Shown here one piece after another: positions 12,102 to 25,464 of a stretch of DNA of 64,000 nucleotides (within the stretch, counting starts at the first letter, position 1; every line of letters begins with the position of its first letter). Source of the stretch: Cavia porcellus (lineage: Eukaryota > Chordata > Mammalia > Rodentia > Caviidae); NCBI RefSeq assembly GCF_034190915.1, contig NW_026947545.1:124001-188000 (forward strand). The letters are read 5' to 3'. Below the pieces are notes generated by a model that worked only from the letters and a program-made list of their open reading frames with translations, did no database searches and was not told where the DNA came from. The translations under genes and the position numbers were made by a program.

Positions 12102-12642
12102 GTGGTGCGCATTGTAAGGGTTTCTAACAGGCCATTCACTAGTAGGGGTGAGAAAAACATCGTGGGGTCGTGTGCATAAGATGTTCTGAATTATGATAGG
12201 CAGTGAGTGGCAATGTAGGATGGAGAAAAGTACCACGGGGTGGTCAGCATGTGGAGGTCAGGAAACATGCATTGGCAATGTAGGATAGGTTTCTGAAAAA
12301 ATTGGCGGGATGGTTTGCATTGTAAGGCTTTCTAACAGGCCATTCACTAGTAGGGGTGAGAAAAACATCACGGGGTGGTGTGAATCGAAGGGCCTGAATT
12401 AGGATAGGCAGTGAGTGGAAACGTAAAATGGAGAAAAACACCACATTGTGGTCAACATGTGGAGGTCAGGAAACATGCAGTGGCAATGTAGGATAGGTTT
12501 CTGAAAAACATCACGGGGTAGTGTGCATTGTAAGGGTTTCTAACAGACCATTCACCTGTTGGAGTGAGAAAAATATAACGGGGTGGTGTGAATTGTAGGG
12601 CCTGAATCAGGATAGGCAGTGAGTGGCAATATAGGATAAAGA
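12102..12642. repeat. Internal 5-monomer paralogous pair within the 28-mer, member 1
   Basis: This stretch matches 13,143-13,683 at an offset of 1,041 bp (five monomers). Shared variants include CACTAGTAGGGGTGAG, GTGTGCATAAGATGTTCTG, AAAAATT followed by CGGGATGGTTTGCATTG, CACCACATTGTGGTCAACAT and ATTCACCTGTTGGAGTGAG. The two members differ at several sites, so this duplication predates the triplication of the whole unit, and the pair recurs in copies 2 and 3. Confidence 0.75.
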
Positions 12643-13142
12643 AAAGCACCACGGGTTTGTCAGCATTGGGAGGCAAGGAAACATGCAGTGGCAATGTAGA
12701 ATAGGTTTCTGATAAGCATCGCTGGGTTGTGCACATTGTAAGGGTTTCTAACACGCCATTCACTAGTAGCAGTTAGAACAACATCACACGGTGGTGTGAA
12801 TCGGAGGTCCTGAATTATGATAGGCAGTGAGTGGCAATGTTGGATGGAGAAAACACCACAGGGTGGTCAGCATGGGGAGGTCAGGAAACATGCAGTGGTA
12901 ATGTACGATAGGTTTCTGAAAAAAAAAAAGCAGGGTGGTGCGCATTGTAAGGTTTTCTAACAGGCCATTCACTAATAGGAGTCAGAAAAACATCACGGGG
13001 TGGTTTCAATCGGAAGGCCTGATTAAGCATAGGAAGTGAGTGGCAATGTAAAATGGAGAAAAGCACCACGGGGTGGTCATCATGGGGAGGATATGAAACA
13101 TGCAGTGGCAATGTAGGATAGTTTTCTGAAAAATATCACGGA

Positions 13143-13683
13143 GTGGTGCGCATTGTAAGGGTTTCTAACAGGCCATTCACTAGTAGGGGTGAGAAAAACA
13201 TTGTGGGGTCGTGTGCATAAGATGTTCTGAATTACGATAGGCAGTGAGTGGCAATGTAGGATGGAGAAAAGTACCATGGGGTGGTCAGCATGTGGAGGTC
13301 AGGAAACATGCATTGGCAATGTAGGATAGGTTTCTGAAAAAATTCACGGGATGGTTTGCATTGTAAGGCTTTCTAACAGGCCATTCACTAGTAGGAGTGA
13401 GAAAAACATCACGGGGTGGTGTGAATCGAATGGCCTGAATTAGGATAGGCAGTGAGTGGAAACGTAAAATGGAGAAAAGCACCACATTGTGGTCAACATG
13501 GGGAGGTCAGGAAACATGCAGTGGCAATGTAGGATAGGTTTCTGAAAAACATCACGGGGTAGTGTGCATTGTAAGGGTTTCTAACAGACCATTCACCTGT
13601 TGGAGTGAGAAAAATATAACGGGGTGGTGTGAATTGTAGGGCCTGAATCAGGATAGGCAGTGAGTGGCAATATAGGATGGAGA
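13143..13683. repeat. Internal 5-monomer paralogous pair within the 28-mer, member 2
   Basis: Partner of 12,102-12,642. It differs by changes such as CATTGTGGGGTCGTG for CATCGTGGGGTCGTG and TCGAATGGCCTG for TCGAAGGGCCTG. The block downstream, to about 14,240, is the part that also matches 4,980-6,120, which suggests this member is closer to the ancestral arrangement. Confidence 0.65.
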
Positions 13684-16154
13684 AAAGCACCACGGGGCGG
13701 TCAACATGGGGAGGACAGGAAACATGCAGTGGCAATTTAGGATAGGTTTCTGAAAAACATCGCCGGGTGGTGCGCATTGTAAGTGTTTTGAACAGGCCAA
13801 TCACTAGTAGGAGTGAGAAAAACATCACGGGGTGGTGTGAATCGGAGGGCCTGAATTAGCATAAGCATTGAGTGGCAATGTAAAATGGGGAAAAGCACCA
13901 GGGGGTGGTCATCATGGGGAAGTCAGGAAATATGCAAAGGCAATGTAGGATATTTTTTGAAAAACAACACGGGGTGGTGCGGATTTTAAGGATTTCTAAC
14001 AGGCCATTCACTAGTAGGGGTGAGAAAAACATCACGGGGTCGTGTGAATCGGAGGGTCTGAATTAGGATAGGCTGTGAGTGGCAATGTAGGATGAAGAAA
14101 AGCACCAAGGGTTTGTCAGCATTGGGAGGCAAGGAAACATGCAGTGGCAATGTAGAATAGGTTTCTGATAAGCATCGCTGGGTGGTGCACATTGTAAGGG
14201 TTTCTAACAGGCCATTCACTAGTAGGAATTAGAACAACATCATGCGGTGGTGTGAATCAGAGGCCCTGAATTATGATAGGCAGTGAGTGGCAATGTAGGA
14301 TGGAGAAAACACCACAGGGTGGTCAGCATGGGGAGGTCAGGAAACATGCAGTGGTAATGTACGATAGGTTTCTGAAAAAAAAAAAAGCGGGGTGGTGCGC
14401 AGTGTAAGGTTTTCTAACAGGCCATTCACTAGTAGGAGTCAGAAAAACATCACGGGGTGGTTTGAATCAGAAGGCCTGATTAAGCATAGGAAGTGAGTGG
14501 CAATGTAAAATGGAGAAAAGCACCACGGGGTGGTCATCATGGGGAGGATATGAAACATGCATTGGCAATGTAGGATAGGTTTCTGAAAAACATCGCGGGG
14601 TTTTGTGCATTGTAAGGGTTTGTAGCATTCCATGCACTAGTAGGAGTGACAAAATCATCACGGGGTGGTGTGAATCGGAGGGCCTGAATCAGGATAGGCA
14701 GTGAGTGGCAATGTAGGATGGAGAAAAACACCACGGGGTGGTCAGGATGGGGAGGTCAGGAAACATGCAGTGGCAATGAAGCATAGGTTTCTTAAAATCA
14801 TTGCGGGGTGGTGCTCATTGTAAGGGTTTCTAAAAGGCCTTTCCCTAGTAGGAGTGAGAGCAACATCACGAGGTGGTGTGAATCGCAGGGCCTGAATCAT
14901 TATAGGCCGTGAGTGGCAATGTAGGATGGAGAAAAGCACCACGGGGTGGTCAGGATTGGGAGGTCAGGAAACATTCAGTGGCAATGTAGGATAGCTTTCT
15001 GAAAAACATCGCGGTGTAGTGCGCATAGTAATGGTTTCTAACAGGCCATTTACTAGTAGGAGAGAGAAATACATCATGGTGTGGTGTGAATTGGAGGGCC
15101 TGAATCAAGTTAGACAGTGAGTGGCAATGTAGGAGGGAGAAAAGCAACACGGCATGGTCAGCATGGGGAGGTCAGGAAACATTTAGTGGCAATGTCGTAT
15201 AGGTTTCTGAAAAACATCGAAGGGGGGTGCGCATTGTAAGGGTTTCTAACAGGCCATTCACTAGTAGGAGTGAGAAAAACATAACGGGGTGGTGTGAATC
15301 GGAGGCCCTGAATAATATAGGCAGTGAGTGGCAGTGTAGAATGTCGAAAAGCACCACGGGATGGTCAGCAGGGGGAGGTCAGGAACCGTGCAGTGGCAAT
15401 GTGGGATAGCATTCTGAAAAACATAACGGGTTGGTGCGCATTGTAAGAGTTTCTAACAGGCCATTCACTAGTAGGAGTCAGAAAAACATCACGGCATGGT
15501 GTGAATTGGAGGGCCTGAATCAGGATAGGCAATGAGTGGCAATGTAGGATGGAGAAAAGCATCAAAGGGTGGTCATCATGGGGAGGGCAGGACACATGCA
15601 GTGGCAATGTAGGATAGGTTTCTGAAAAACATCGCAAGTGGTGAGAATTGTAAGGCTTTCTAACAGGCCATTCACTAGTAGGACGGAGAAAAACATCACG
15701 GGGTGGTGTGAGTCAGAGGGCCTGAATTATGTTAAGCAGTGAGTGGCAATGTAGGATGGAGAAAAGCAACCACGGGGTGGTCAGAATGGGGAGGTCAGGA
15801 AACATGCAGTGGCAATGTAGGATAGGTTTCAGAAAAAAAACTTCAGGGTGGTGCGCATTGTAAGGGTTTCTAACAGGCCATTAACTAGTAGGAGTGAGAA
15901 AAACATCACGGGGTGGTGTGAATCGGAGATCCTGATTTAGGATAGGCAGTGAATGGCAATGTAGGATGGAGAAAAGCACCACGAGGTGGTCAGCATGAGG
16001 AGGTCAGGAAACATGCAGTGGCAAAGTACGATAGTTTTCTTAAAAACATCACGGGGTGGTGCCCATTGTAAGGCTTTCTAACAGGCCATTCACTAGTAGT
16101 AGTGAGAAAAACATCACGGGGTGGAGTCAATCGGAGGGCCTGAATCAAGTTGGA

Positions 16155-16274
16155 CAGTGAGTGGCAATGTAGGATGGAGAAAAGCACCACGGGTTTGGTG
16201 AGCATGGGGAGGTAAGGAAACATACAATGGCAATGTAGGATAGGTGTGAATTGGAGGGCCTTAATCAAGTTAGA
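16155..16274. repeat. Truncated 120-bp monomer, copy 1
   Basis: Successive CAGTGAGTGGCAATG landmarks lie only 120 bp apart. At 16,244/16,245 the C subunit is cut after AATGTAGGATAGG and joined straight to TGTGAATTGGAGGGCC of a B subunit, removing the whole A subunit. An intact version of the locus at 46.1-46.7 kb has 505 bp between these two points. The same junction recurs in the other two unit copies, so it was present before triplication. Confidence 0.85.
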
Positions 16275-16655
16275 CAGTGAGTGGCAATGTAGGATGGAGA
16301 AAACTCCACGGGTTGGTGAGCATGCGGAGGTCAGGAAACATGCATTGGCAATGTAAGATAGGTTTCTGAAAAACTTCGTGGGTTGTGCGCAAAGTAAGGG
16401 TTTCGAACAGGCCATTCACTAGTAGGAGTGAGAAAAACATCACGGTGGGGTGTGAATCGGAGGGCCTGAATTAGTTTAGGCAGTGAGTGGCAATGTAGGA
16501 TGGAGAAAAGCACCACAGGATGGTCAGGATGGGGAGGTCAGGAAACATGCAGTGGCAATGTAGGATACTTTTTTGAAAAACATCAGGGGGTGATGCGCAT
16601 TTTAAGGGTTTCAAAAAGGCCAGTAACTAGTAGGAGTGAGAAAAACGTAACGGAG

Positions 16656-19600
16656 TGGTGTGAATCGGAGGGGCTGATTTAGGATAGGCAGTGAGTGGCA
16701 ATGAAGAATGGAGAAAAGCACCACGGGGTGGTCATCATGTGGAGGACAGGAAACATGCAGTGGCAATGTAGGAAAGTTTTCTGAAAAACATCACGGTGTG
16801 GTGCGCATTGTAAGGGTTTCTAACAGGCCATTCACTACTAGGAGTCAGAGAAACATCTCTGGGTGGTGTGAATCTGATGTTCTGAATTATGATAGGCAGT
16901 GAGTGCAATGTAGGATGGAAAATAGCACCACGGGGTGGTCAGCATGGGGAGGTCAGGAAACATACATTGGCAAAGTAGGATAGGTTTCTGAAAAACATCG
17001 CCGGGTATTGCGCATTGTAAGGCTTTCTAACAGGCCATTTACTAGTAGGAGTGAGAAAAACATCACGGGGTGGTGTGAATAGGAGGGACTGAATGAGGAT
17101 AGGCAGTGAGTGGCGACATAAAATGGAGCAAAGCACCACGGGGTGGTCAGGATGGGGAGGTCAGGAAACTTGCAGTGGCAATGTAGGATAGGTTTCTGAA
17201 AAACATCGCGGGGTGGTGCGCATTGTAAGGGTTTCTAACATACCATTCACTAGTAGGAGTGAGAAAAATATAATGGGCTGGTGTGAATCGGAGGGCCTGA
17301 ATCAGGATAGGCAGTGAGTGTCAATGTAGGATGGAGAAAAGCACCATGGGTTTGTCAGCATGGGGAGTTAAGGAAACATGCAGAGGCAAAGTAGAATAGG
17401 TTTCTGATAAGCATCGCTGGGTAGTGTGCATTGTAAGGGTTTCTAACAGGCCATTCACTAGTAGGAGTTAGAAAAACATCACGGCGTGGTGTGTATCAGA
17501 TGTTCTGAATCAGGATAGGCAGTGAGTGGCAATGTAGGATGGAGGAAAGCACCACGGTGTGGTCAGCATGGGGAGGTCAGGAAACATGCAGTGGCAATGT
17601 AGGATAGGTTTCTGAAAAACTTCATGGGGTGGTGCACATTGTAATGATTTCTAACAGGACATTCACTATTAGGAGTGAGAAAAATATAACGGGATGGTGT
17701 GAATTGTAAGGCCTGAATCAGGATAGGCAGTGAGTGGCAATGAAGGAGGGAGAAAATCACCACGTGGTGGTCAGCATGGGGAGGTCAGGAAACATGCAGT
17801 GGCAATGTAGGATAGGTTTCTGAAAAACATCGCCGGGTGGTGCGCATTGTAAGGGTTTCTAACAGGCCATTCACTAGTAGGGGTGAGAAAAACATCGTGG
17901 GGTCGTGTGCATAAGATGTTCTGAATTATGATAGGCAGTGAGTGGCAATGTAGGATGGAGAAAAGTACCACGGGGTGGTCAGCATGTGGAGGTCAGGAAA
18001 CATGCATTGGCAATGTAGGATAGGTTTCTGAAAAAATTCGCGGGATGGTTTGCATTGTAAGGCTTTCTAACAGGCCATTCACTAGTAGGGGTGAGAAAAA
18101 CATCACGGGGTGGTGTGAATCGAAGGGCCTGAATTAGGATAGGCAGTGAGTGGAAACGTAAAATGGAGAAAAACACCACATTGTGGTCAACATGTGGAGG
18201 TCAGGAAACATGCAGTGGCAATGTAGGATAGGTTTCTGAAAAACATCACGGGGTAGTGTGCATTGTAAGGGTTTGTAACAGACCATTCACCTGTTGGAGT
18301 GAGAAAAATATAACGGGGTGGTGTGAATTGTAGGGCCTGAATCAGGATAGGCAGTGAGTGGCAATATAGGATAAAGAAAAGCACCACGGGTTTGTCAGCA
18401 TTGGGAGGCAAGGAAACATGCAGTGGCAATGTAGAATAGGTTTCTGATAAGCATCGCTGGGTTGTGCACATTGTAAGGGTTTCTAACACGCCATTCACTA
18501 GTAGCAGTTAGAACAACATCACACGGTGGTGTGAATCGGAGGTCCTGAATTATGATAGGCAGTGAGTGGCAATGTAGGATGGAGAAAACACCACAGGGTG
18601 GTCAGCATGGGGAGGTCAGGAAACATGCAGTGGTAATGTACGATAGGTTTCTGAAAAAAAAAAAAGCAGGGTGGTGCGCATTGTAAGGTTTTCTAACAGG
18701 CCATTCACTAATAGGAGTCAGAAAAACATCACGGGGTGGTTTCAATCGGAAGGCCTGATTAAGCATAGGAAGTGAGTGGCAATGTAAAATGGAGAAAAGC
18801 ACCACGGGGTGGTCATCATGGGGAGGATATGAAACATGCAGTGGCAATGTAGGATAGTTTTCTGAAAAATATCACGGAGTGGTGCGCATTGTAAGGGTTT
18901 CTAACAGGCCATTCACTAGTAGGGGTGAGAAAAACATTGTGGGGTCGTGTGCATAAGATGTTCTGAATTACGATAGGCAGTGAGTGGCAATGTAGGATGG
19001 AGAAAAGTACCATGGGGTGGTCAGCATGTGGAGGTCAGGAAACATGCATTGGCAATGTAGGATAGGTTTCTGAAAAAATTCACGGGATGGTTTGCATTGT
19101 AAGGCTTTCTAACAGGCCATTCACTAGTAGGAGTGAGAAAAACATCACGGGGTGGTGTGAATCGAATGGCCTGAATTAGGATAGGCAGTGAGTGGAAACG
19201 TAAAATGGAGAAAAGCACCACATTGTGGTCAACATGGGGAGGTCAGGAAACATGCAGTGGCAATGTAGGATAGGTTTCTGAAAAACATCACGGGGTAGTG
19301 TGCATTGTAAGGGTTTCTAACAGACCATTCACCTGTTGGAGTGAGAAAAATATAACGGGGTGGTGTGAATTGTAGGGCCTGAATCAGGATAGGCAGTGAG
19401 TGGCAATATAGGATGGAGAAAAGCACCACGGGGCGGTCAACATGGGGAGGACAGGAAACATGCAGTGGCAATTTAGGATAGGTTTCTGAAAAACATCGCC
19501 GGGTGGTGCGCATTGTAAGTGTTTTGAACAGGCCAATCACTAGTAGGAGTGAGAAAAACATCACGGGGTGGTGTGAATCGGAGGGCCTGAATTAGCATAA

Positions 19601-22391
19601 GCATTGAGTGGCAATGTAAAATGGGGAAAAGCACCAGGGGGTGGTCATCATGGGGAAGTCAGGAAATATGCAAAGGCAATGTAGGATATTTTTTGAAAAA
19701 CAACACGGGGTGGTGCGGATTTTAAGGATTTCTAACAGGCCATTCACTAGTAGGGGTGAGAAAAACATCACGGGGTCGTGTGAATCGGAGGGTCTGAATT
19801 AGGATAGGCTGTGAGTGGCAATGTAGGATGAAGAAAAGCACCAAGGGTTTGTCAGCATTGGGAGGCAAGGAAACATGCAGTGGCAATGTAGAATAGGTTT
19901 CTGATAAGCATCGCTGGGTGGTGCACATTGTAAGGGTTTCTAACAGGCCATTCACTAGTAGGAATTAGAACAACATCATGCGGTGGTGTGAATCAGAGGC
20001 CCTGAATTATGATAGGCAGTGAGTGGCAATGTAGGATGGAGAAAACACCACAGGGTGGTCAGCATGGGGAGGTCAGGAAACATGCAGTGGTAATGTACGA
20101 TAGGTTTCTGAAAAAAAAAAAAGCGGGGTGGTGCGCAGTGTAAGGTTTTCTAACAGGCCATTCACTAGTAGGAGTCAGAAAAACATCACGGGGTGGTTTG
20201 AATCAGAAGGCCTGATTAAGCATAGGAAGTGAGTGGCAATGTAAAATGGAGAAAAGCACCACGGGGTGGTCATCATGGGGAGGATATGAAACATGCATTG
20301 GCAATGTAGGATAGGTTTCTGAAAAACATCGCGGGGTTTTGTGCATTGTAAGGGTTTGTAGCATTCCATGCACTAGTAGGAGTGACAAAATCATCACGGG
20401 GTGGTGTGAATCGGAGGGCCTGAATCAGGATAGGCAGTGAGTGGCAATGTAGGATGGAGAAAAACACCACGGGGTGGTCAGGATGGGGAGGTCAGGAAAC
20501 ATGCAGTGGCAATGAAGCATAGGTTTCTTAAAATCATTGCGGGGTGGTGCTCATTGTAAGGGTTTCTAAAAGGCCTTTCCCTAGTAGGAGTGAGAGCAAC
20601 ATCACGAGGTGGTGTGAATCGCAGGGCCTGAATCATTATAGGCCGTGAGTGGCAATGTAGGATGGAGAAAAGCACCACGGGGTGGTCAGGATTGGGAGGT
20701 CAGGAAACATTCAGTGGCAATGTAGGATAGCTTTCTGAAAAACATCGCGGTGTAGTGCGCATAGTAATGGTTTCTAACAGGCCATTTACTAGTAGGAGAG
20801 AGAAATACATCATGGTGTGGTGTGAATTGGAGGGCCTGAATCAAGTTAGACAGTGAGTGGCAATGTAGGAGGGAGAAAAGCAACACGGCATGGTCAGCAT
20901 GGGGAGGTCAGGAAACATTTAGTGGCAATGTCGTATAGGTTTCTGAAAAACATCGAAGGGGGGTGCGCATTGTAAGGGTTTCTAACAGGCCATTCACTAG
21001 TAGGAGTGAGAAAAACATAACGGGGTGGTGTGAATCGGAGGCCCTGAATAATATAGGCAGTGAGTGGCAGTGTAGAATGTCGAAAAGCACCACGGGATGG
21101 TCAGCAGGGGGAGGTCAGGAACCGTGCAGTGGCAATGTGGGATAGCATTCTGAAAAACATAACGGGTTGGTGCGCATTGTAAGAGTTTCTAACAGGCCAT
21201 TCACTAGTAGGAGTCAGAAAAACATCACGGCATGGTGTGAATTGGAGGGCCTGAATCAGGATAGGCAATGAGTGGCAATGTAGGATGGAGAAAAGCATCA
21301 AAGGGTGGTCATCATGGGGAGGGCAGGACACATGCAGTGGCAATGTAGGATAGGTTTCTGAAAAACATCGCAAGTGGTGAGAATTGTAAGGCTTTCTAAC
21401 AGGCCATTCACTAGTAGGACGGAGAAAAACATCACGGGGTGGTGTGAGTCAGAGGGCCTGAATTATGTTAAGCAGTGAGTGGCAATGTAGGATGGAGAAA
21501 AGCAACCACGGGGTGGTCAGAATGGGGAGGTCAGGAAACATGCAGTGGCAATGTAGGATAGGTTTCAGAAAAAAAACTTCAGGGTGGTGCGCATTGTAAG
21601 GGTTTCTAACAGGCCATTAACTAGTAGGAGTGAGAAAAACATCACGGGGTGGTGTGAATCGGAGATCCTGATTTAGGATAGGCAGTGAATGGCAATGTAG
21701 GATGGAGAAAAGCACCACGAGGTGGTCAGCATGAGGAGGTCAGGAAACATGCAGTGGCAAAGTACGATAGTTTTCTTAAAAACATCACGGGGTGGTGCCC
21801 ATTGTAAGGCTTTCTAACAGGCCATTCACTAGTAGTAGTGAGAAAAACATCACGGGGTGGAGTCAATCGGAGGGCCTGAATCAAGTTGGACAGTGAGTGG
21901 CAATGTAGGATGGAGAAAAGCACCACGGGTTTGGTGAGCATGGGGAGGTAAGGAAACATACAATGGCAATGTAGGATAGGTGTGAATTGGAGGGCCTTAA
22001 TCAAGTTAGACAGTGAGTGGCAATGTAGGATGGAGAAAACTCCACGGGTTGGTGAGCATGCGGAGGTCAGGAAACATGCATTGGCAATGTAAGATAGGTT
22101 TCTGAAAAACTTCGTGGGTTGTGCGCAAAGTAAGGGTTTCGAACAGGCCATTCACTAGTAGGAGTGAGAAAAACATCACGGTGGGGTGTGAATCGGAGGG
22201 CCTGAATTAGTTTAGGCAGTGAGTGGCAATGTAGGATGGAGAAAAGCACCACAGGATGGTCAGGATGGGGAGGTCAGGAAACATGCAGTGGCAATGTAGG
22301 ATACTTTTTTGAAAAACATCAGGGGGTGATGCGCATTTTAAGGGTTTCAAAAAGGCCAGTAACTAGTAGGAGTGAGAAAAACGTAACGGAG
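16656..22391. repeat. 28-monomer higher-order repeat, copy 2 (5,736 bp)
   Basis: Repeats copy 1 at an offset of 5,735-5,736 bp through its full length, with only scattered single-base differences by eye, such as TTTGTAACAGACC near 18,274 versus TTTCTAACAGACC in copy 1. It contains the same internal five-monomer pair and the same 120-bp truncated monomer. Head-to-tail junctions with copies 1 and 3 are in register with the 208-bp phase. Confidence 0.92.
21891..22010. repeat. Truncated 120-bp monomer, copy 2
   Basis: Same junction as in copy 1, here at 21,980/21,981 (GGATAGG joined to TGTGAATTGG). Confidence 0.85.
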
Positions 22392-25300
22392 TGGTGTGAA
22401 TCGGAGGGGCTGATTTAGGATAGGCAGTGAGTGGCAATGAAGAATGGAGAAAAGCACCACGGGGTGGTCATCATGTGGAGGACAGGAAACATGCAGTGGC
22501 AATGTAGGAAAGTTTTCTGAAAAACATCACGGTGTGGTGCGCATTGTAAGGGTTTCTAACAGGCCATTCACTACTAGGAGTCAGAGAAACATCTCTGGGT
22601 GGTGTGAATCTGATGTTCTGAATTATGATAGGCAGTGAGTGCAATGTAGGATGGAAAATAGCACCACGGGGTGGTCAGCATGGGGAGGTCAGGAAACATA
22701 CATTGGCAAAGTAGGATAGGTTTCTGAAAAACATCGCCGGGTATTGCGCATTGTAAGGCTTTCTAACAGGCCATTTACTAGTAGGAGTGAGAAAAACATC
22801 ACGGGGTGGTGTGAATAGGAGGGACTGAATGAGGATAGGCAGTGAGTGGCGACATAAAATGGAGCAAAGCACCACGGGGTGGTCAGGATGGGGAGGTCAG
22901 GAAACTTGCAGTGGCAATGTAGGATAGGTTTCTGAAAAACATCGCGGGGTGGTGCGCATTGTAAGGGTTTCTAACATGCCATTCACTAGTAGGAGTGAGA
23001 AAAATATAATGGGCTGGTGTGAATCGGAGGGCCTGAATCAGGATAGGCAGTGAGTGTCAATGTAGGATGGAGAAAAGCACCATGGGTTTGTCAGCATGGG
23101 GAGTTAAGGAAACATGCAGAGGCAAAGTAGAATAGGTTTCTGATAAGCATCGCTGGGTAGTGTGCATTGTAAGGGTTTCTAACAGGCCATTCACTAGTAG
23201 GAGTTAGAAAAACATCACGGCGTGGTGTGTATCAGATGTTCTGAATCAGGATAGGCAGTGAGTGGCAATGTAGGATGGAGGAAAGCACCACGGTGTGGTC
23301 AGCATGGGGAGGTCAGGAAACATGCAGTGGCAATGTAGGATAGGTTTCTGAAAAACTTCATGGGGTGGTGCACATTGTAATGATTTCTAACAGGACATTC
23401 ACTATTAGGAGTGAGAAAAATATAACGGGATGGTGTGAATTGTAAGGCCTGAATCAGGATAGGCAGTGAGTGGCAATGAAGGAGGGAGAAAATCACCACG
23501 TGGTGGTCAGCATGGGGAGGTCAGGAAACATGCAGTGGCAATGTAGGATAGGTTTCTGAAAAACATCGCCGGGTGGTGCGCATTGTAAGGGTTTCTAACA
23601 GGCCATTCACTAGTAGGGGTGAGAAAAACATCGTGGGGTCGTGTGCATAAGATGTTCTGAATTATGATAGGCAGTGAGTGGCAATGTAGGATGGAGAAAA
23701 GTACCACGGGGTGGTCAGCATGTGGAGGTCAGGAAACATGCATTGGCAATGTAGGATAGGTTTCTGAAAAAATTCGCGGGATGGTTTGCATTGTAAGGCT
23801 TTCTAACAGGCCATTCACTAGTAGGGGTGAGAAAAACATCACGGGGTGGTGTGAATCGAAGGGCCTGAATTAGGATAGGCAGTGAGTGGAAACGTAAAAT
23901 GGAGAAAAACACCACATTGTGGTCAACATGTGGAGGTCAGGAAACATGCAGTGGCAATGTAGGATAGGTTTCTGAAAAACATCACGGGGTAGTGTGCATT
24001 GTAAGGGTTTGTAACAGACCATTCACCTGTTGGAGTGAGAAAAATATAACGGGGTGGTGTGAATTGTAGGGCCTGAATCAGGATAGGCAGTGAGTGGCAA
24101 TATAGGATAAAGAAAAGCACCACGGGTTTGTCAGCATTGGGAGGCAAGGAAACATGCAGTGGCAATGTAGAATAGGTTTCTGATAAGCATCGCTGGGTTG
24201 TGCACATTGTAAGGGTTTCTAACACGCCATTCACTAGTAGCAGTTAGAACAACATCACACGGTGGTGTGAATCGGAGGTCCTGAATTATGATAGGCAGTG
24301 AGTGGCAATGTAGGATGGAGAAAACACCACAGGGTGGTCAGCATGGGGAGGTCAGGAAACATGCAGTGGTAATGTACGATAGGTTTCTGAAAAAAAAAAA
24401 AGCAGGGTGGTGCGCATTGTAAGGTTTTCTAACAGGCCATTCACTAATAGGAGTCAGAAAAACATCACGGGGTGGTTTCAATCGGAAGGCCTGATTAAGC
24501 ATAGGAAGTGAGTGGCAATGTAAAATGGAGAAAAGCACCACGGGGTGGTCATCATGGGGAGGATATGAAACATGCAGTGGCAATGTAGGATAGTTTTCTG
24601 AAAAATATCACGGAGTGGTGCGCATTGTAAGGGTTTCTAACAGGCCATTCACTAGTAGGGGTGAGAAAAACATTGTGGGGTCGTGTGCATAAGATGTTCT
24701 GAATTACGATAGGCAGTGAGTGGCAATGTAGGATGGAGAAAAGTACCATGGGGTGGTCAGCATGTGGAGGTCAGGAAACATGCATTGGCAATGTAGGATA
24801 GGTTTCTGAAAAAATTCACGGGATGGTTTGCATTGTAAGGCTTTCTAACAGGCCATTCACTAGTAGGAGTGAGAAAAACATCACGGGGTGGTGTGAATCG
24901 AATGGCCTGAATTAGGATAGGCAGTGAGTGGAAACGTAAAATGGAGAAAAGCACCACATTGTGGTCAACATGGGGAGGTCAGGAAACATGCAGTGGCAAT
25001 GTAGGATAGGTTTCTGAAAAACATCACGGGGTAGTGTGCATTGTAAGGGTTTCTAACAGACCATTCACCTGTTGGAGTGAGAAAAATATAACGGGGTGGT
25101 GTGAATTGTAGGGCCTGAATCAGGATAGGCAGTGAGTGGCAATATAGGATGGAGCAAAGCACCACGGGGCGGTCAACATGGGGAGGACAGGAAACATGCA
25201 GTGGCAATTTAGGATAGGTTTCTGAAAAACATCGCCGGGTGGTGCGCATTGTAAGTGTTTTGAACAGGCCAATCACTAGTAGGAGTGAGAAAAACATCAC

Positions 25301-25464
25301 GGGGTGGTGTGAATCGGAGGGCCTGAATTAGCATAAGCATTGAGTGGCAATGTAAAATGGGGAAAAGCACCAGGGGGTGGTCATCATGGGGAAGTCAGGA
25401 AATATGCAAAGGCAATGTAGGATATTTTTTGAAAAACAACACGGGGTGGTGCGGATTTTAAGGA

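Larger units (their letters stand above)
10921..16655. repeat. 28-monomer higher-order repeat, copy 1 (5,735 bp)
   Basis: First copy of a 5.74-kb unit made of 27 full monomers plus one truncated 120-bp monomer (27 x 208 + 120 = 5,736). It begins where GGTGTGAATCGGAGGGGCTG first appears. Upstream the sequence is block A and does not match the sequence upstream of copy 2. It is one base shorter than copy 2 because a poly-A tract near 12,919 has 11 rather than 12 A. Very few substitutions separate it from copy 2, for example GAAAAAATTGGCGGGATGG near 12,296 versus GAAAAAATTCGCGGGATGG in copy 2. Confidence 0.9.

Noticed and set aside
16155..16274. Truncated monomer as the edge of an inserted element.
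   Set aside because: Both sides of the junction are ordinary monomer sequence, and the intact version at 46.15-46.66 kb shows a simple deletion.
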